A DNA stretch of 64,000 nucleotides from Bradyrhizobium sp. CB1650 (GTDB lineage: Bacteria > Pseudomonadota > Alphaproteobacteria > Rhizobiales > Xanthobacteraceae): the NCBI RefSeq assembly GCF_029761915.1, contig NZ_CP121695.1:1579501-1643500 (forward strand). Direction: 5' to 3'. This document shows positions 9,306 through 21,297 of the stretch, one piece after another; position 1 is the first letter of the stretch; every line of letters begins with the position of its first letter. The notes below the pieces were generated by a model. The model worked only from the letters and a program-made list of their open reading frames with translations. It had not been told where the DNA came from and searched no databases. Both the position numbers and the translations under genes were made by a program.

Positions 9306-9390
9306 GTCATTGCGAGGAGCGGAGCGACGAAGCAATCCAGGCTATCGCCCGAGGAGAGGTGCAGGATCGCTTCGCTGCGCTCGCAATGAC
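9306..9390. repeat. Family A palindrome between gltB and gltD
   Basis: GTCATTGCGAGGAGCGGAGC faces GCTGCGCTCGCAATGAC around an imperfect central segment. It fills most of the 143-base gltB-gltD gap, unusual for a repeat family otherwise found mainly between transcription units. Confidence 0.85.
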
Positions 9391-9402
9391 AGGTTCTGAT
9401 GT

Positions 9403-14139
<4,737 letters not shown>

Positions 14140-14641
14140 TGTCCTCGTCCTCTCCATGCGGCAAGCTGCCTCACCGCCATCTTCGGCGCACCTTGGGCGT
14201 CCCGCGGCACCCGCTTCTGGGCCACCGCTCGTCCGTTGCGAGCCGCATTTTCTTAAATTCAGGCCTAGGCGTTCTTCGTCCCCGAGAACGGCTTTGCCTG
14301 CTACCTTCTTGGCCCTCGAGAGCACCAAGTTTCGCTGCAATCCCTATGCCGGAACCGCGAGCAAAATTGAGACAGTCTTCCTGTCCTAACCATCACCTTG
14401 CCAAATTTTTGTCTAGCACACAAGCGCGCGAAAGTCCCGATTCCCAGAGTGTCAATCGACGCTTTCCGCATGGCGCGCCGCCCCGGATTTGAAGCAAACG
14501 CGCCCCGATCCGGCCCTCGGCGCGTCGAAGCGGCGCCGGAATCCCGCAGGAAGCTTCGGATCAACCCCAGGGAAGGCGCGCCACGCCACCAGAAGCGAAA
14601 GAGCAGAGCGGTCCCCGGGGCCTGACAGGAGCGTTTCGACC
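14140..14641. other. Intergenic stretch between gltB and a divergent secreted-protein gene
   Basis: About 500 bases with no convincing gene. Frames on both strands run through it (including an upstream extension of gltB), but they are Arg/Pro-rich and lack an RBS or family resemblance. It should hold the gltB promoter and leader; TTGACA reads on the minus strand at 14455-14450, without a good matching -10. Confidence 0.6.
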
Positions 14642-15460
14642 ATGAAGTTTTTCACAGGATGTGTCGCCGCCGCAGCGCTGGCGCTGGCTGCAACGGCTGC
14701 CGACGCGCAGGCGTTGGCGAACGGCCCCGCGCGGGGAGGCTATGTCGCGGTGTCGGATCTCGACGGTCCCTATGGTCCGCCGGACGTTCCACCACCACCA
14801 CGATACCGCTACGGCTATGAGGACGAGCGCGGCCCCGCCCCCGCGCTGTTTCCCCCGACCGAGGTGTACGCCGTGCTCCGCGAAAACGGTTTCTCGCCAC
14901 TGGGCATCCCGCGCCTGCGCGGCACCGTCTACACCATCGCCGTGATCGACCGCCGCGGCGACGACGGGCGGCTCGTCATCGACGCCCGTGATGGCCGTAT
15001 CCTGCGCTTCATGCCGGCCTATGACGCGTTCGGCATGGCGCCGGCTCCGGCGCCGGCCTATGACGAGGGCGGGGTTGCGCCCTACGGCCCGCATAGTGCG
15101 CTGCCGCCGCCGACCGTGGTCCGCAGCGGTCCGCCGCGGCCGCCGGCCCCGATCCCGCATGTGGCGAGCCGCGCCGTGCCGCTGCCCAAGACCGCTCCAA
15201 AGCGCGGCGAGACGCCGGTCGCCGTAGCCAGGCCGGCCTCACGCGAGCCGGCGCCGCAACAGGCGCAAGCGCCGCAGGCCGAGAAACCGCCGCAGGCCCA
15301 AACGCCGCCACAGGCTCAGCCCGCACAACAGGCTGCCGCCGTACAAGCCAAGCCCGCCGAGGCGGCCCCTCAGACCGCCGCACCAACCGTCGACCAGACC
15401 AGGCCCGCCGCGACGATCCTGCCGACCCAGGAGATGCCGGCCGCACAGGGGCTGGAGTAG
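14642..15460 (+). CDS. Secreted proline/alanine-rich protein, function unknown
   Basis: The 272-aa protein has a clear Sec signal (MKFFTGCVAAAALALAATAADAQA). Residues ~80-135 form the only folded-looking part: EVYAVLRENGFSPLGIPRLR followed by a strand-rich VIDRRGDDGRLVIDARDGRILRF, resembling a PepSY-like module. From ~140 the chain is Pro/Ala/Gln-rich, with repeated PPQAQ-type units (about 200-260) expected to be disordered, perhaps spanning the periplasm or peptidoglycan. AGGAG is 9 bases before ATG 14642. A strong terminator follows at 15481-15510. Confidence 0.8.
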   Translation: MKFFTGCVAAAALALAATAADAQALANGPARGGYVAVSDLDGPYGPPDVPPPPRYRYGYEDERGPAPALFPPTEVYAVLRENGFSPLGIPRLRGTVYTIAVIDRRGDDGRLVIDARDGRILRFMPAYDAFGMAPAPAPAYDEGGVAPYGPHSALPPPTVVRSGPPRPPAPIPHVASRAVPLPKTAPKRGETPVAVARPASREPAPQQAQAPQAEKPPQAQTPPQAQPAQQAAAVQAKPAEAAPQTAAPTVDQTRPAATILPTQEMPAAQGLE

Positions 15461-15480
15461 GAAGCGCGTCGGACAAAACA

Positions 15481-15510
15481 AAAGGCGCCCGGATTGCTCC
15501 GGGCGCCTTT
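15481..15510. terminator. Bidirectional rho-independent terminator
   Basis: A perfect 13-bp stem (AAAGGCGCCCGGA 15481-15493 with TCCGGGCGCCTTT 15498-15510) and a 4-base loop, flanked by A-rich and T-rich sides. It lies between convergent genes ending at 15460 and 15532 and can serve both. Confidence 0.93.
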
Positions 15511-15531
15511 TGCTTGCAAAACAATTGCCGC

Positions 15532-16308
15532 TCAGCTCCGTCCATAACCGGCCGCATCCAGGATCAGGTTCGCCACCTCCTTCGGATGCGACACCAGCGA
15601 GAGGTGACCGGCGTCGAGCTCGATCGTGGTCGCGTTCATGCGCTTGGCCAGGAAGCGTTCGAAATCGGGATTGATGGTGTAGTCGTTCTTCGACACCGCG
15701 TACCAGCTCGGCTTGGTGTGCCACGCAGCTTCGGTGGTGCGGCCGGCGAAGATCGAAGCCGCCGTCGGCCATTGCACGGCATAGAGCTCCTTGGCGCGCT
15801 CCGGCGGAAGGCCATTGGCGAAATACTTCAGGAATGCGTCCTCGGAGAGCTTTGTGAAGCCGTCGCGCTCGACGATGCCGGCACGCGCGGGCCCCGCCGG
15901 GAATTGCTTCGACAGCGCGACAAAATCCTCGTTGGCGTCGGGCGCGCGCGCCGCGACGTAGACGAGCCCGGTGACTTTCGGGTCGGCACCGACCTGGCTG
16001 ATCACGGTGCCGCCCCAGGAATGCGCGGCCAGCACGGTCGGGCCGTCCTGCTCCGCCAGCGCGCGCTTGGTCGCCTCGACCGACTCGGCGAGCGAGCCCA
16101 GCGGATTCTGCACGGCGGTGACATGCAGGCCCGCAGCCTGCAGGATCGGGATCACCTCGGACCAGCTCGAGCCGTCCGCCCAGGCGCCGTGCACCAGCAC
16201 GACGTTCTTCGCCTTCACGGTCTGCAGGGTTTGCGCGTGGGCAAGGCTGAAGGGAGCCGCCAAAAGACTCGCGGCGACGAAAAGGCTGCGCCAGATGGTC
16301 ACGATCAT
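15532..16308 (-). CDS. Exported alpha/beta-hydrolase
   Basis: The 258-aa protein begins with a signal peptide (MIVTIWRSLFVAASLLAAPF, cleavage near AHAQ at ~26). The hydrolase core has VVLVHGAWADGSSW (oxyanion region), the nucleophile elbow AHSWGG, and a late DAGHLSLVSHP with the catalytic histidine. This resembles the esterase/haloperoxidase-like group often annotated as alpha/beta fold hydrolase in soil bacteria; the substrate is unknown. ATG 16308 was preferred over an upstream TTG (16338) because the signal peptide begins there, although the RBS (GGAGA) is very close. Confidence 0.83.
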   Translation of the reverse strand: MIVTIWRSLFVAASLLAAPFSLAHAQTLQTVKAKNVVLVHGAWADGSSWSEVIPILQAAGLHVTAVQNPLGSLAESVEATKRALAEQDGPTVLAAHSWGGTVISQVGADPKVTGLVYVAARAPDANEDFVALSKQFPAGPARAGIVERDGFTKLSEDAFLKYFANGLPPERAKELYAVQWPTAASIFAGRTTEAAWHTKPSWYAVSKNDYTINPDFERFLAKRMNATTIELDAGHLSLVSHPKEVANLILDAAGYGRS

Positions 16309-16390
16309 TCTCCGTCTTATTTTGGGTTCGATGCCCAAAGGACGGAGCGCGAGGCAGCGCCGTTACGCCTCTTCACCGCTCTGTGATGCG

Positions 16391-16545
16391 GTGCAAAACG
16401 CAGTCAAGCAAACGGTGTCGCCCTGGCGAAGGCCAGGAGGCCATACCGCGAGGTCTATCGATGGCAGACGGTGCGAGCACCCAACGACGAAACGTCATCT
16501 GGGGTAACGAGTCCTGGCTTTTCGCCAGGACGACGTTGAAGGAGA
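16391..16545. repeat. Repeat with CCTGGCGAA...TTCGCCAGG arms
   Basis: GTCGCCCTGGCGAAGGCCAGG and, about 90 bases on, TCCTGGCTTTTCGCCAGGACGAC form an imperfect inverted pair. The same CGTCCTGGCGAAAGCCAGGA unit occurs singly at 7740-7760 after the outer-membrane protein gene, so it is a dispersed element. Confidence 0.6.
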
Positions 16546-16561
16546 ATTCAGCGCAAACACA

Positions 16562-16590
16562 AAAACGCCCCGGGGGCACCGAGGCGTTTT
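16562..16590 (-). terminator. Terminator of the hsp20 gene
   Basis: AAAACGCC (16562-16569) pairs with GGCGTTTT (16583-16590), with an extra CGG/CCG pair inside. It reads with a T-run on the minus strand, 24 bases after the hsp20 stop. Confidence 0.8.
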
Positions 16591-16613
16591 CGCAACTTGG
16601 GGTTTTGGACTGC

Positions 16614-17078
16614 TTAGGCCGCGGCCTTCGAGCCCTCGATCACCTGCGCGCCTTGCGCGCCGGTGTTGATCGCGATCTGGCGCGGCTTCTTGGCCTCGGG
16701 GATCTCGCGCACGAGGTCGACGTGAAGCAGGCCGTTCTCGAGCGAGGCATCCTTCACCTGCACGAAATCGGCAAGTTGGAACGCGCGCTCGAAGGCGCGG
16801 GCGGCGATGCCGCGGTAGAGCACTTCGTTCTTGCCGTTCTCGTTCGCGACCTTCTCGCCCTTGATCGTCAGCGTGTTCTCCTTCGCGACGATGGAGAGCT
16901 CATCCTTGGAGAAGCCCGAGACCGCAACGGTGATGCGGTAGGCGTTCTCGCCGGTACGCTCGATGTTATAGGGCGGATAGCCGGGGCTGCCGTCGGAGCC
17001 TGCCTGGTCGAGCAGGTTGAAGAGACGGTCGAAGCCGACGGTGGAACGATAAAAGGGGGTGAGATCGTAGGTACGCAT
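16614..17078 (-). CDS. Small heat-shock protein Hsp20 (IbpA/HspA class A type)
   Basis: A 154-aa ATP-independent holdase chaperone. It has the class-A N-terminus MRTYDLTPFYRSTVGFDRLF, the PPYNIER start of the alpha-crystallin domain, the IAARAFERAFQLAD stretch, and the ENGLLHVDLVREIPEAKKP motif that precedes the C-terminal IAI anchor. The ATG at 17078 follows GGAGGACTAACC. Upstream are a heat-shock promoter (17196-17224) and a ROSE-type RNA thermometer, so expression should be controlled at both transcription and translation. Symbols hspA-hspH exist for Bradyrhizobium copies; I cannot tell which one this is. Confidence 0.95.
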   Translation of the reverse strand: MRTYDLTPFYRSTVGFDRLFNLLDQAGSDGSPGYPPYNIERTGENAYRITVAVSGFSKDELSIVAKENTLTIKGEKVANENGKNEVLYRGIAARAFERAFQLADFVQVKDASLENGLLHVDLVREIPEAKKPRQIAINTGAQGAQVIEGSKAAA

Positions 17079-17188
17079 GGTTAGTCCTCCATTGAGCGAC
17101 TGATCTGGTAACCCGCCCGCCAATCGGGCCGGGCCTAGTCTGTGTGCAGCCTGATGCTTCGGTTCCGAAGCACTGGTAGCGGCCTGCA
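17079..17188 (-). ncRNA. ROSE-type RNA thermometer in the hsp20 5' leader
   Basis: On the minus strand the last 20 bases of the leader read AGUCGCUC-AAU-GGAGGACU. AGUC pairs with GACU and CUC with the Shine-Dalgarno GAG, leaving one G bulged, which is the signature of ROSE elements (conserved UYGCU facing GGAGG with a bulged G). Upstream are a perfect hairpin (UGCUUCGG-aa-CCGAAGCA, 17155-17172) and a G+C-rich hairpin around 17110-17135. ROSE elements are known in front of Bradyrhizobium hsp genes. The 5' end is estimated from the promoter. Confidence 0.88.
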
Positions 17189-17195
17189 CGAAAAT

Positions 17196-17224
17196 GATAT
17201 GGGTGGAGCGAAACAGCGTTCAAG
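17196..17224 (-). promoter_or_regulatory. Heat-shock (RpoH/sigma-32-type) promoter of hsp20
   Basis: Read on the minus strand: CTTGAA (17224-17219), 15 bases, then CCCATATC (17203-17196). This matches the sigma-32 pattern CTTGAAA-N-CCCCAT-T and is placed to start transcription near 17188, just before the thermometer. Confidence 0.8.
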
Positions 17225-17297
17225 AGGGCGGCATCGGCGCCTTTTCGGCGCGTCCGCCCCTTGATTTGCAGCACTTCCTGCCCAAGCACTTCCCGCC

Positions 17298-18245
17298 ATG
17301 ACGCTGGTCTCGATCCCCGCCAATCCGGTCCCCGAAAACGTCGTCAGCGGCACCATCAAGACGCCGGACGGCGCCGAGCTGCGCTTCGCGCGCTGGGCCC
17401 CGCCGGCGGGGCGCAAGGGTACCGTCTGCGTCTTCACCGGGCGCGGCGAGCAGATCGAAAAATATTTCGAGACGGTGCGCGACCTGCGCGACCGTGGCTT
17501 TGCGGTGGCGATGATCGACTGGCGCGGGCAGGGGCATTCCTCGCGCCGCCTGCGCGATCCGCGCAAGGGCTACGTGCGCAACTTCTCCGACTTCGAGATC
17601 GACGTCGAGACCTTCGTGCAGCAGGTGGTGCTGCCTGATTGTCCGCCGCCGTTCTTCGCGCTGGCCCATTCCATGGGCGGCGCGGTGATGTTGCGCCTGG
17701 CGCATGCAGGCAAGCGCTGGTTCGATCGCATGGTGCTGTCTGCGCCGATGATCGACCTGCCGGGCCGCGCCACCTCGTTGCCAGTGCGGGTGCTATTGAA
17801 GACGATGCGCCTGATGGGGCAGGGCGGCCGCTATGTGCCGGGCGGCAGCGACCGCCTCACCGGGCTCGATGCCTTCATCAACAATCCCCTCACCAGTGAT
17901 CCCGTGCGCTATGCCCGCAACGCGGCGATCCTCGAGGAGGATCCGACGCTGGGGCTGGCATCGCCGACGGTGGCCTGGGCCGACGCAGCGTTCCGCGCGA
18001 TGCACACCTTCAAGGGCATGAACTACCCCTCCGAGATCCGCCAGCCGATCCTGATGCTGGCCGCCTCCAACGACACCATCGTTTCGACCGCGGCGATCGA
18101 GGAGTTCGCCTATCACTTGCGTGCCGGCTCGCATCTCGTGATCGCAGGCGCCAAGCACGAAATCCTCCAGGAGCAGGATCGCTACCGTTCGCAATTCTGG
18201 GCCGCCTTCGACGCCTTCGTGCCGGGCACGCCGCTGTTCGGGTGA
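17298..18245 (+). CDS. Alpha/beta-hydrolase, lysophospholipase/monoacylglycerol lipase-like
   Basis: The 315-aa cytoplasmic-type hydrolase has the Hydrolase_4 (serine aminopeptidase S33-like) layout of PldB-type enzymes: VFTGRGEQIEKYFETV, the DWRGQGHSS turn, the elbow AHSMGGAVMLRLA (catalytic Ser), ILMLAASNDTIVS with the acid, and IAGAKHEILQEQD with the catalytic His. It has no signal peptide. It stands alone, divergent from hsp20. A lysophospholipase or monoglyceride lipase activity is the family expectation, not proven here. Confidence 0.85.
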   Translation: MTLVSIPANPVPENVVSGTIKTPDGAELRFARWAPPAGRKGTVCVFTGRGEQIEKYFETVRDLRDRGFAVAMIDWRGQGHSSRRLRDPRKGYVRNFSDFEIDVETFVQQVVLPDCPPPFFALAHSMGGAVMLRLAHAGKRWFDRMVLSAPMIDLPGRATSLPVRVLLKTMRLMGQGGRYVPGGSDRLTGLDAFINNPLTSDPVRYARNAAILEEDPTLGLASPTVAWADAAFRAMHTFKGMNYPSEIRQPILMLAASNDTIVSTAAIEEFAYHLRAGSHLVIAGAKHEILQEQDRYRSQFWAAFDAFVPGTPLFG

Positions 18246-18262
18246 ATTTGCAGCCGCGGCGG

Positions 18263-18300
18263 CGGTGCGCTCCCTCTCCCCGCGAGCGGGGCGAGGTAAG
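18263..18300. repeat. Partial family B palindrome
   Basis: A short copy (GCTCCCTCTCCCCGCGAGCG followed by GGGCGAGG) lies between the convergent hydrolase and di-haem protein genes. Confidence 0.6.
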
Positions 18301-18332
18301 GCGGCTGCGCCTCAAGCCGAGCGCATCGCGCG

Positions 18333-21119
18333 CTACAGCGTCTTCAGATACTCGATCAGGTCGTAGCGCTCGTCCTTTTTGAGCAGGCGGCCGATGATGC
18401 CATCCTTGCCGGGTCCCGGCGTGCCCTCCAGCGAGTGGCCGGCATTGCTGTTGCCGTTGATCTCGCTGCCGTCCGATGCTCTCGTCGAGAATCGCGTCTG
18501 CCCGGTGTTGCAGCTCTCGCCGTCGACGACGGCGAAGCCGACCTGCTTTGGATCGTAGTCGCGGTTGCCCATGCAGAACGATTTCGGACGTTCGGCCGCG
18601 GGGCTCAGCATCCAATAGAGCGAGGGCACCGATCCGTTGTGGAGATAGGGCGCGGTTGCCCACACGCCATTGAGCGGCCGCGCGCGGTACCAGGGCCGTG
18701 GTTCCTTGGGGTCAGGCGGCTGAGGACCGGGATTTGGGCAGTTCTTGCGCGCACCCCACCAGGCCTGCTGCTCCTCGGGCTTGATGTTGGCGTCGTCCAT
18801 CGCCTTCCGGCTGACGATGTCGACGAGGACCATCAGGCCGAGTGAGTAGGGCATGTCGGTCGACGAGACCTCGGGCAGATTGCAATTCCACCAGGCATTG
18901 AGGTTCTGCGTGGGATCCAGCTTGAGGAAGCCCGGCACCTGAACCGTCCGCTTCTCCAGCACATTGGCCTGAGCGGAGTCGGTCCCCATGCCTTTGACGC
19001 TTTTCTGGATCGGGTTCAGAACCCTGTCGTTTCCGCTGGATTCCCAGCGCGACGAGGACCAGACGCTCTGGTCCGGAAATTCGGCATCGAACACGGGGTC
19101 GTTGACGGGCCCGAGATGACATTCGGCACAGATCTCCGCGTAGAGCTTGCGGCCGCGCTTGACGCGCTCGCCATCGATCTTCCAGGCGTCGTCGCTGAAG
19201 ATCTCTGACGGCCATTTCGGTGACGTCAGTCCACTGAACTGCTTCTTCGGAAAGGGCGACGATCCGGCCAGCAGCGACTCGATCCAGTGCAGATTCTTGA
19301 TCTCGATCGACGAGCGAAACAGCGTGTTCTTGGGATAATTGTCGGACAGATTGAGCAGCGCGGTCACGCCCAGGGCCTCGCCCGCGTTGCGGATCAGCGG
19401 TTGCTCGATCGAGGCGTCATATTGCGCGTATTTGAGCCAGGGCACGGTCCAGATCGGCGGGAAGCTGACCGGCGCATCCTGGGCGTGCAAATTCTTCTCA
19501 AAGTCGCCGAGACCGCTCAGCACCATGTCCTGCGCAAAGACTTGATTGCCGATACGATTCAGCGCGTCGAGGCGACCGAACCCCTCTTCGGTGTCCTGCT
19601 GCTCCTTGTTGTCCCAGGTCTTCTTGCCATCGATCGTCTTCTCGTAGGTCTTTTGCCAGTCGAGCAGGAAGGTGCCGACCTCGTTCAGTTTCTGCTTCAG
19701 CACATCGCGGTCCGCGTCGCTGGCAGAGGGGCCCAGCACGCGATCCGCAAAGCGCTTGAAGCGGAATGGCACGTAGAGCGTGTAGGCGATGGAGAGCCCG
19801 GTCGTGATCTCGAGCTTCTTCAGATCCGTCATTGCGGGGCCGCCGTCGAACCGGACGTCCACGCCCTTGTAGTGGATCTGGCCGGTGTGGCAGGCGGCGC
19901 AGGTCAGTCCGATCCTGTCCTCGCCCTGGCGACCGGTCGCAGGATCCGGCACGCCGGTCATGCGCGCGAAGCCGACCGGCAGGCCGTCGACGTTTTCAAC
20001 CGGGGTGTCCCATTTGACTGGCGGATCCCAAAGCCGCGCCGGGGCCGGCTTCGTCGTGTCGTAGACGTTGGCATAGCCGAACCGGCGCAGCGTGGTGTCG
20101 TCGGTGTTGATCGTCTGAGGGCTCGGGATGAAGCCGAAGCGCTCCAGATGGGAGCTGTCATGCAGCAATCCGGGCTGCGAGAAGAAATGCAGCCGTGGCT
20201 GCTCCAGCGCCATGAACCAGTTGTAGGGTACCGGGAAGGTCGCAGTCCCTTGGCTGACGTGATGAAACCAGTGCCGGTCCTCCAGCGACCAGTTTTGCTC
20301 GAGCCAATACGCCGCTCGGGCTTCGACACGCTGGGGCAGCGGCGGGGCCAGGAACTGCCCGATGAAGTTGGGCAGCATCGGCTGGAACTGATCGGGGAAG
20401 CGCAGGATCGCGAGGGCCAAGACCAGCAGTGCGGCGGCGAGCCCGCCGGCAAAGCGACGCACGGGCGAGCGCGTGGTCACCGGCTCGGCGATGATCCGCT
20501 GCTCGATCCGCTCGGGGAATTTGCGCTGATTGAACAGCACGCGCACGTCGGCGACGCTGAGATAGCGGTTCTCGCCCTCGCCCTTGCCCATGATCTTCAG
20601 CAGGATCGGCCATTCGAATTTCATCAGCAGCGGGTAGTACCAGCGCGCGGCGTCGCCGGCGCGCTTGAGGTTATCGCGCATGAAGATGTCGATTTCCGAC
20701 GCGTTGAGCCCGGGCTCGACGCCGCCGGCCGGATCAGGATAATTGCGGCCGAAGCTGGCAAACCGCGCGATCTCCTCCTCATCGACGCGCCCGTCGACGC
20801 CGAGGATGCGTGAACCGGCCCCGCGCTTGTCCAGAGGACCGCCGCGCAGCGCGTCGAGCTGGGCGCCCGACCAGAAGCTCTTCAACAGGTGACGCGCGCC
20901 GTTGGCGATGAGCGCAACCCCGCGGACCTGGACGCGAGCCAGCGTCTTCTTCGGCCCCTTCTCGCCACTCGCATCGGCGATTGTCTGTGCCAGCGTGCCG
21001 AGCGGGACAGTCCCGCCGTCGACAAAGCCCTCGCCGACGAGTCCGCGCAGGAACGGGCAGGGATTGTTCGGCGAGACCTCGATCGAGGGATCGAAGGGTT
21101 TCGAGGCGGGGTTATGCAT
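18333..21119 (-). CDS. Membrane-anchored di-haem cytochrome c peroxidase-like protein with extra N-terminal domain
   Basis: The 928-aa protein has three parts. Residues 1-215 form a soluble N-terminal domain with a PCP-type start (NPCPFLRGLVGEGFVDGG) reminiscent of haem-thiolate peroxidases of the chloroperoxidase family, with Cys21 at the haem-ligand position. A membrane segment follows (~224-240). The rest is a large periplasmic di-haem cytochrome c peroxidase/RoxA-like domain with two haem motifs, CAACH (407-411) and CAECH (664-668), and a late YLHNGSVPSLYWML motif typical of the family. ATG 21119 was chosen (AGGAA upstream); GTG 21161 is possible. The gene stands alone. Confidence 0.82.
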   Translation of the reverse strand: MHNPASKPFDPSIEVSPNNPCPFLRGLVGEGFVDGGTVPLGTLAQTIADASGEKGPKKTLARVQVRGVALIANGARHLLKSFWSGAQLDALRGGPLDKRGAGSRILGVDGRVDEEEIARFASFGRNYPDPAGGVEPGLNASEIDIFMRDNLKRAGDAARWYYPLLMKFEWPILLKIMGKGEGENRYLSVADVRVLFNQRKFPERIEQRIIAEPVTTRSPVRRFAGGLAAALLVLALAILRFPDQFQPMLPNFIGQFLAPPLPQRVEARAAYWLEQNWSLEDRHWFHHVSQGTATFPVPYNWFMALEQPRLHFFSQPGLLHDSSHLERFGFIPSPQTINTDDTTLRRFGYANVYDTTKPAPARLWDPPVKWDTPVENVDGLPVGFARMTGVPDPATGRQGEDRIGLTCAACHTGQIHYKGVDVRFDGGPAMTDLKKLEITTGLSIAYTLYVPFRFKRFADRVLGPSASDADRDVLKQKLNEVGTFLLDWQKTYEKTIDGKKTWDNKEQQDTEEGFGRLDALNRIGNQVFAQDMVLSGLGDFEKNLHAQDAPVSFPPIWTVPWLKYAQYDASIEQPLIRNAGEALGVTALLNLSDNYPKNTLFRSSIEIKNLHWIESLLAGSSPFPKKQFSGLTSPKWPSEIFSDDAWKIDGERVKRGRKLYAEICAECHLGPVNDPVFDAEFPDQSVWSSSRWESSGNDRVLNPIQKSVKGMGTDSAQANVLEKRTVQVPGFLKLDPTQNLNAWWNCNLPEVSSTDMPYSLGLMVLVDIVSRKAMDDANIKPEEQQAWWGARKNCPNPGPQPPDPKEPRPWYRARPLNGVWATAPYLHNGSVPSLYWMLSPAAERPKSFCMGNRDYDPKQVGFAVVDGESCNTGQTRFSTRASDGSEINGNSNAGHSLEGTPGPGKDGIIGRLLKKDERYDLIEYLKTL

Positions 21120-21297
21120 GGCCCAAATTCCTGGAAATCGCGAATCGTAAAATGCAGACACGCCGATAGAGCGCGGAAAGTCCTAACAAAAAGGCAGCGA
21201 GACTATGCTACCTCAGCGTGTGGCGAAGTGTGGCTGATTTCCGCCCTGTGTCAATAAAAGCGGATGTGAGATCGCGGCGCGGCCGCGGGCTTGCCCT

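Noticed and set aside
14140..14340. N-terminal extension of GltB by 67 residues
   Set aside because: The extension is open but not conserved-looking; the RBS and propeptide length fit ATG 14139.
19287..20813. A 508-codon plus-strand frame opposite the di-haem peroxidase-like gene
   Set aside because: Antisense shadow of a gene with two CxxCH sites and family motifs.
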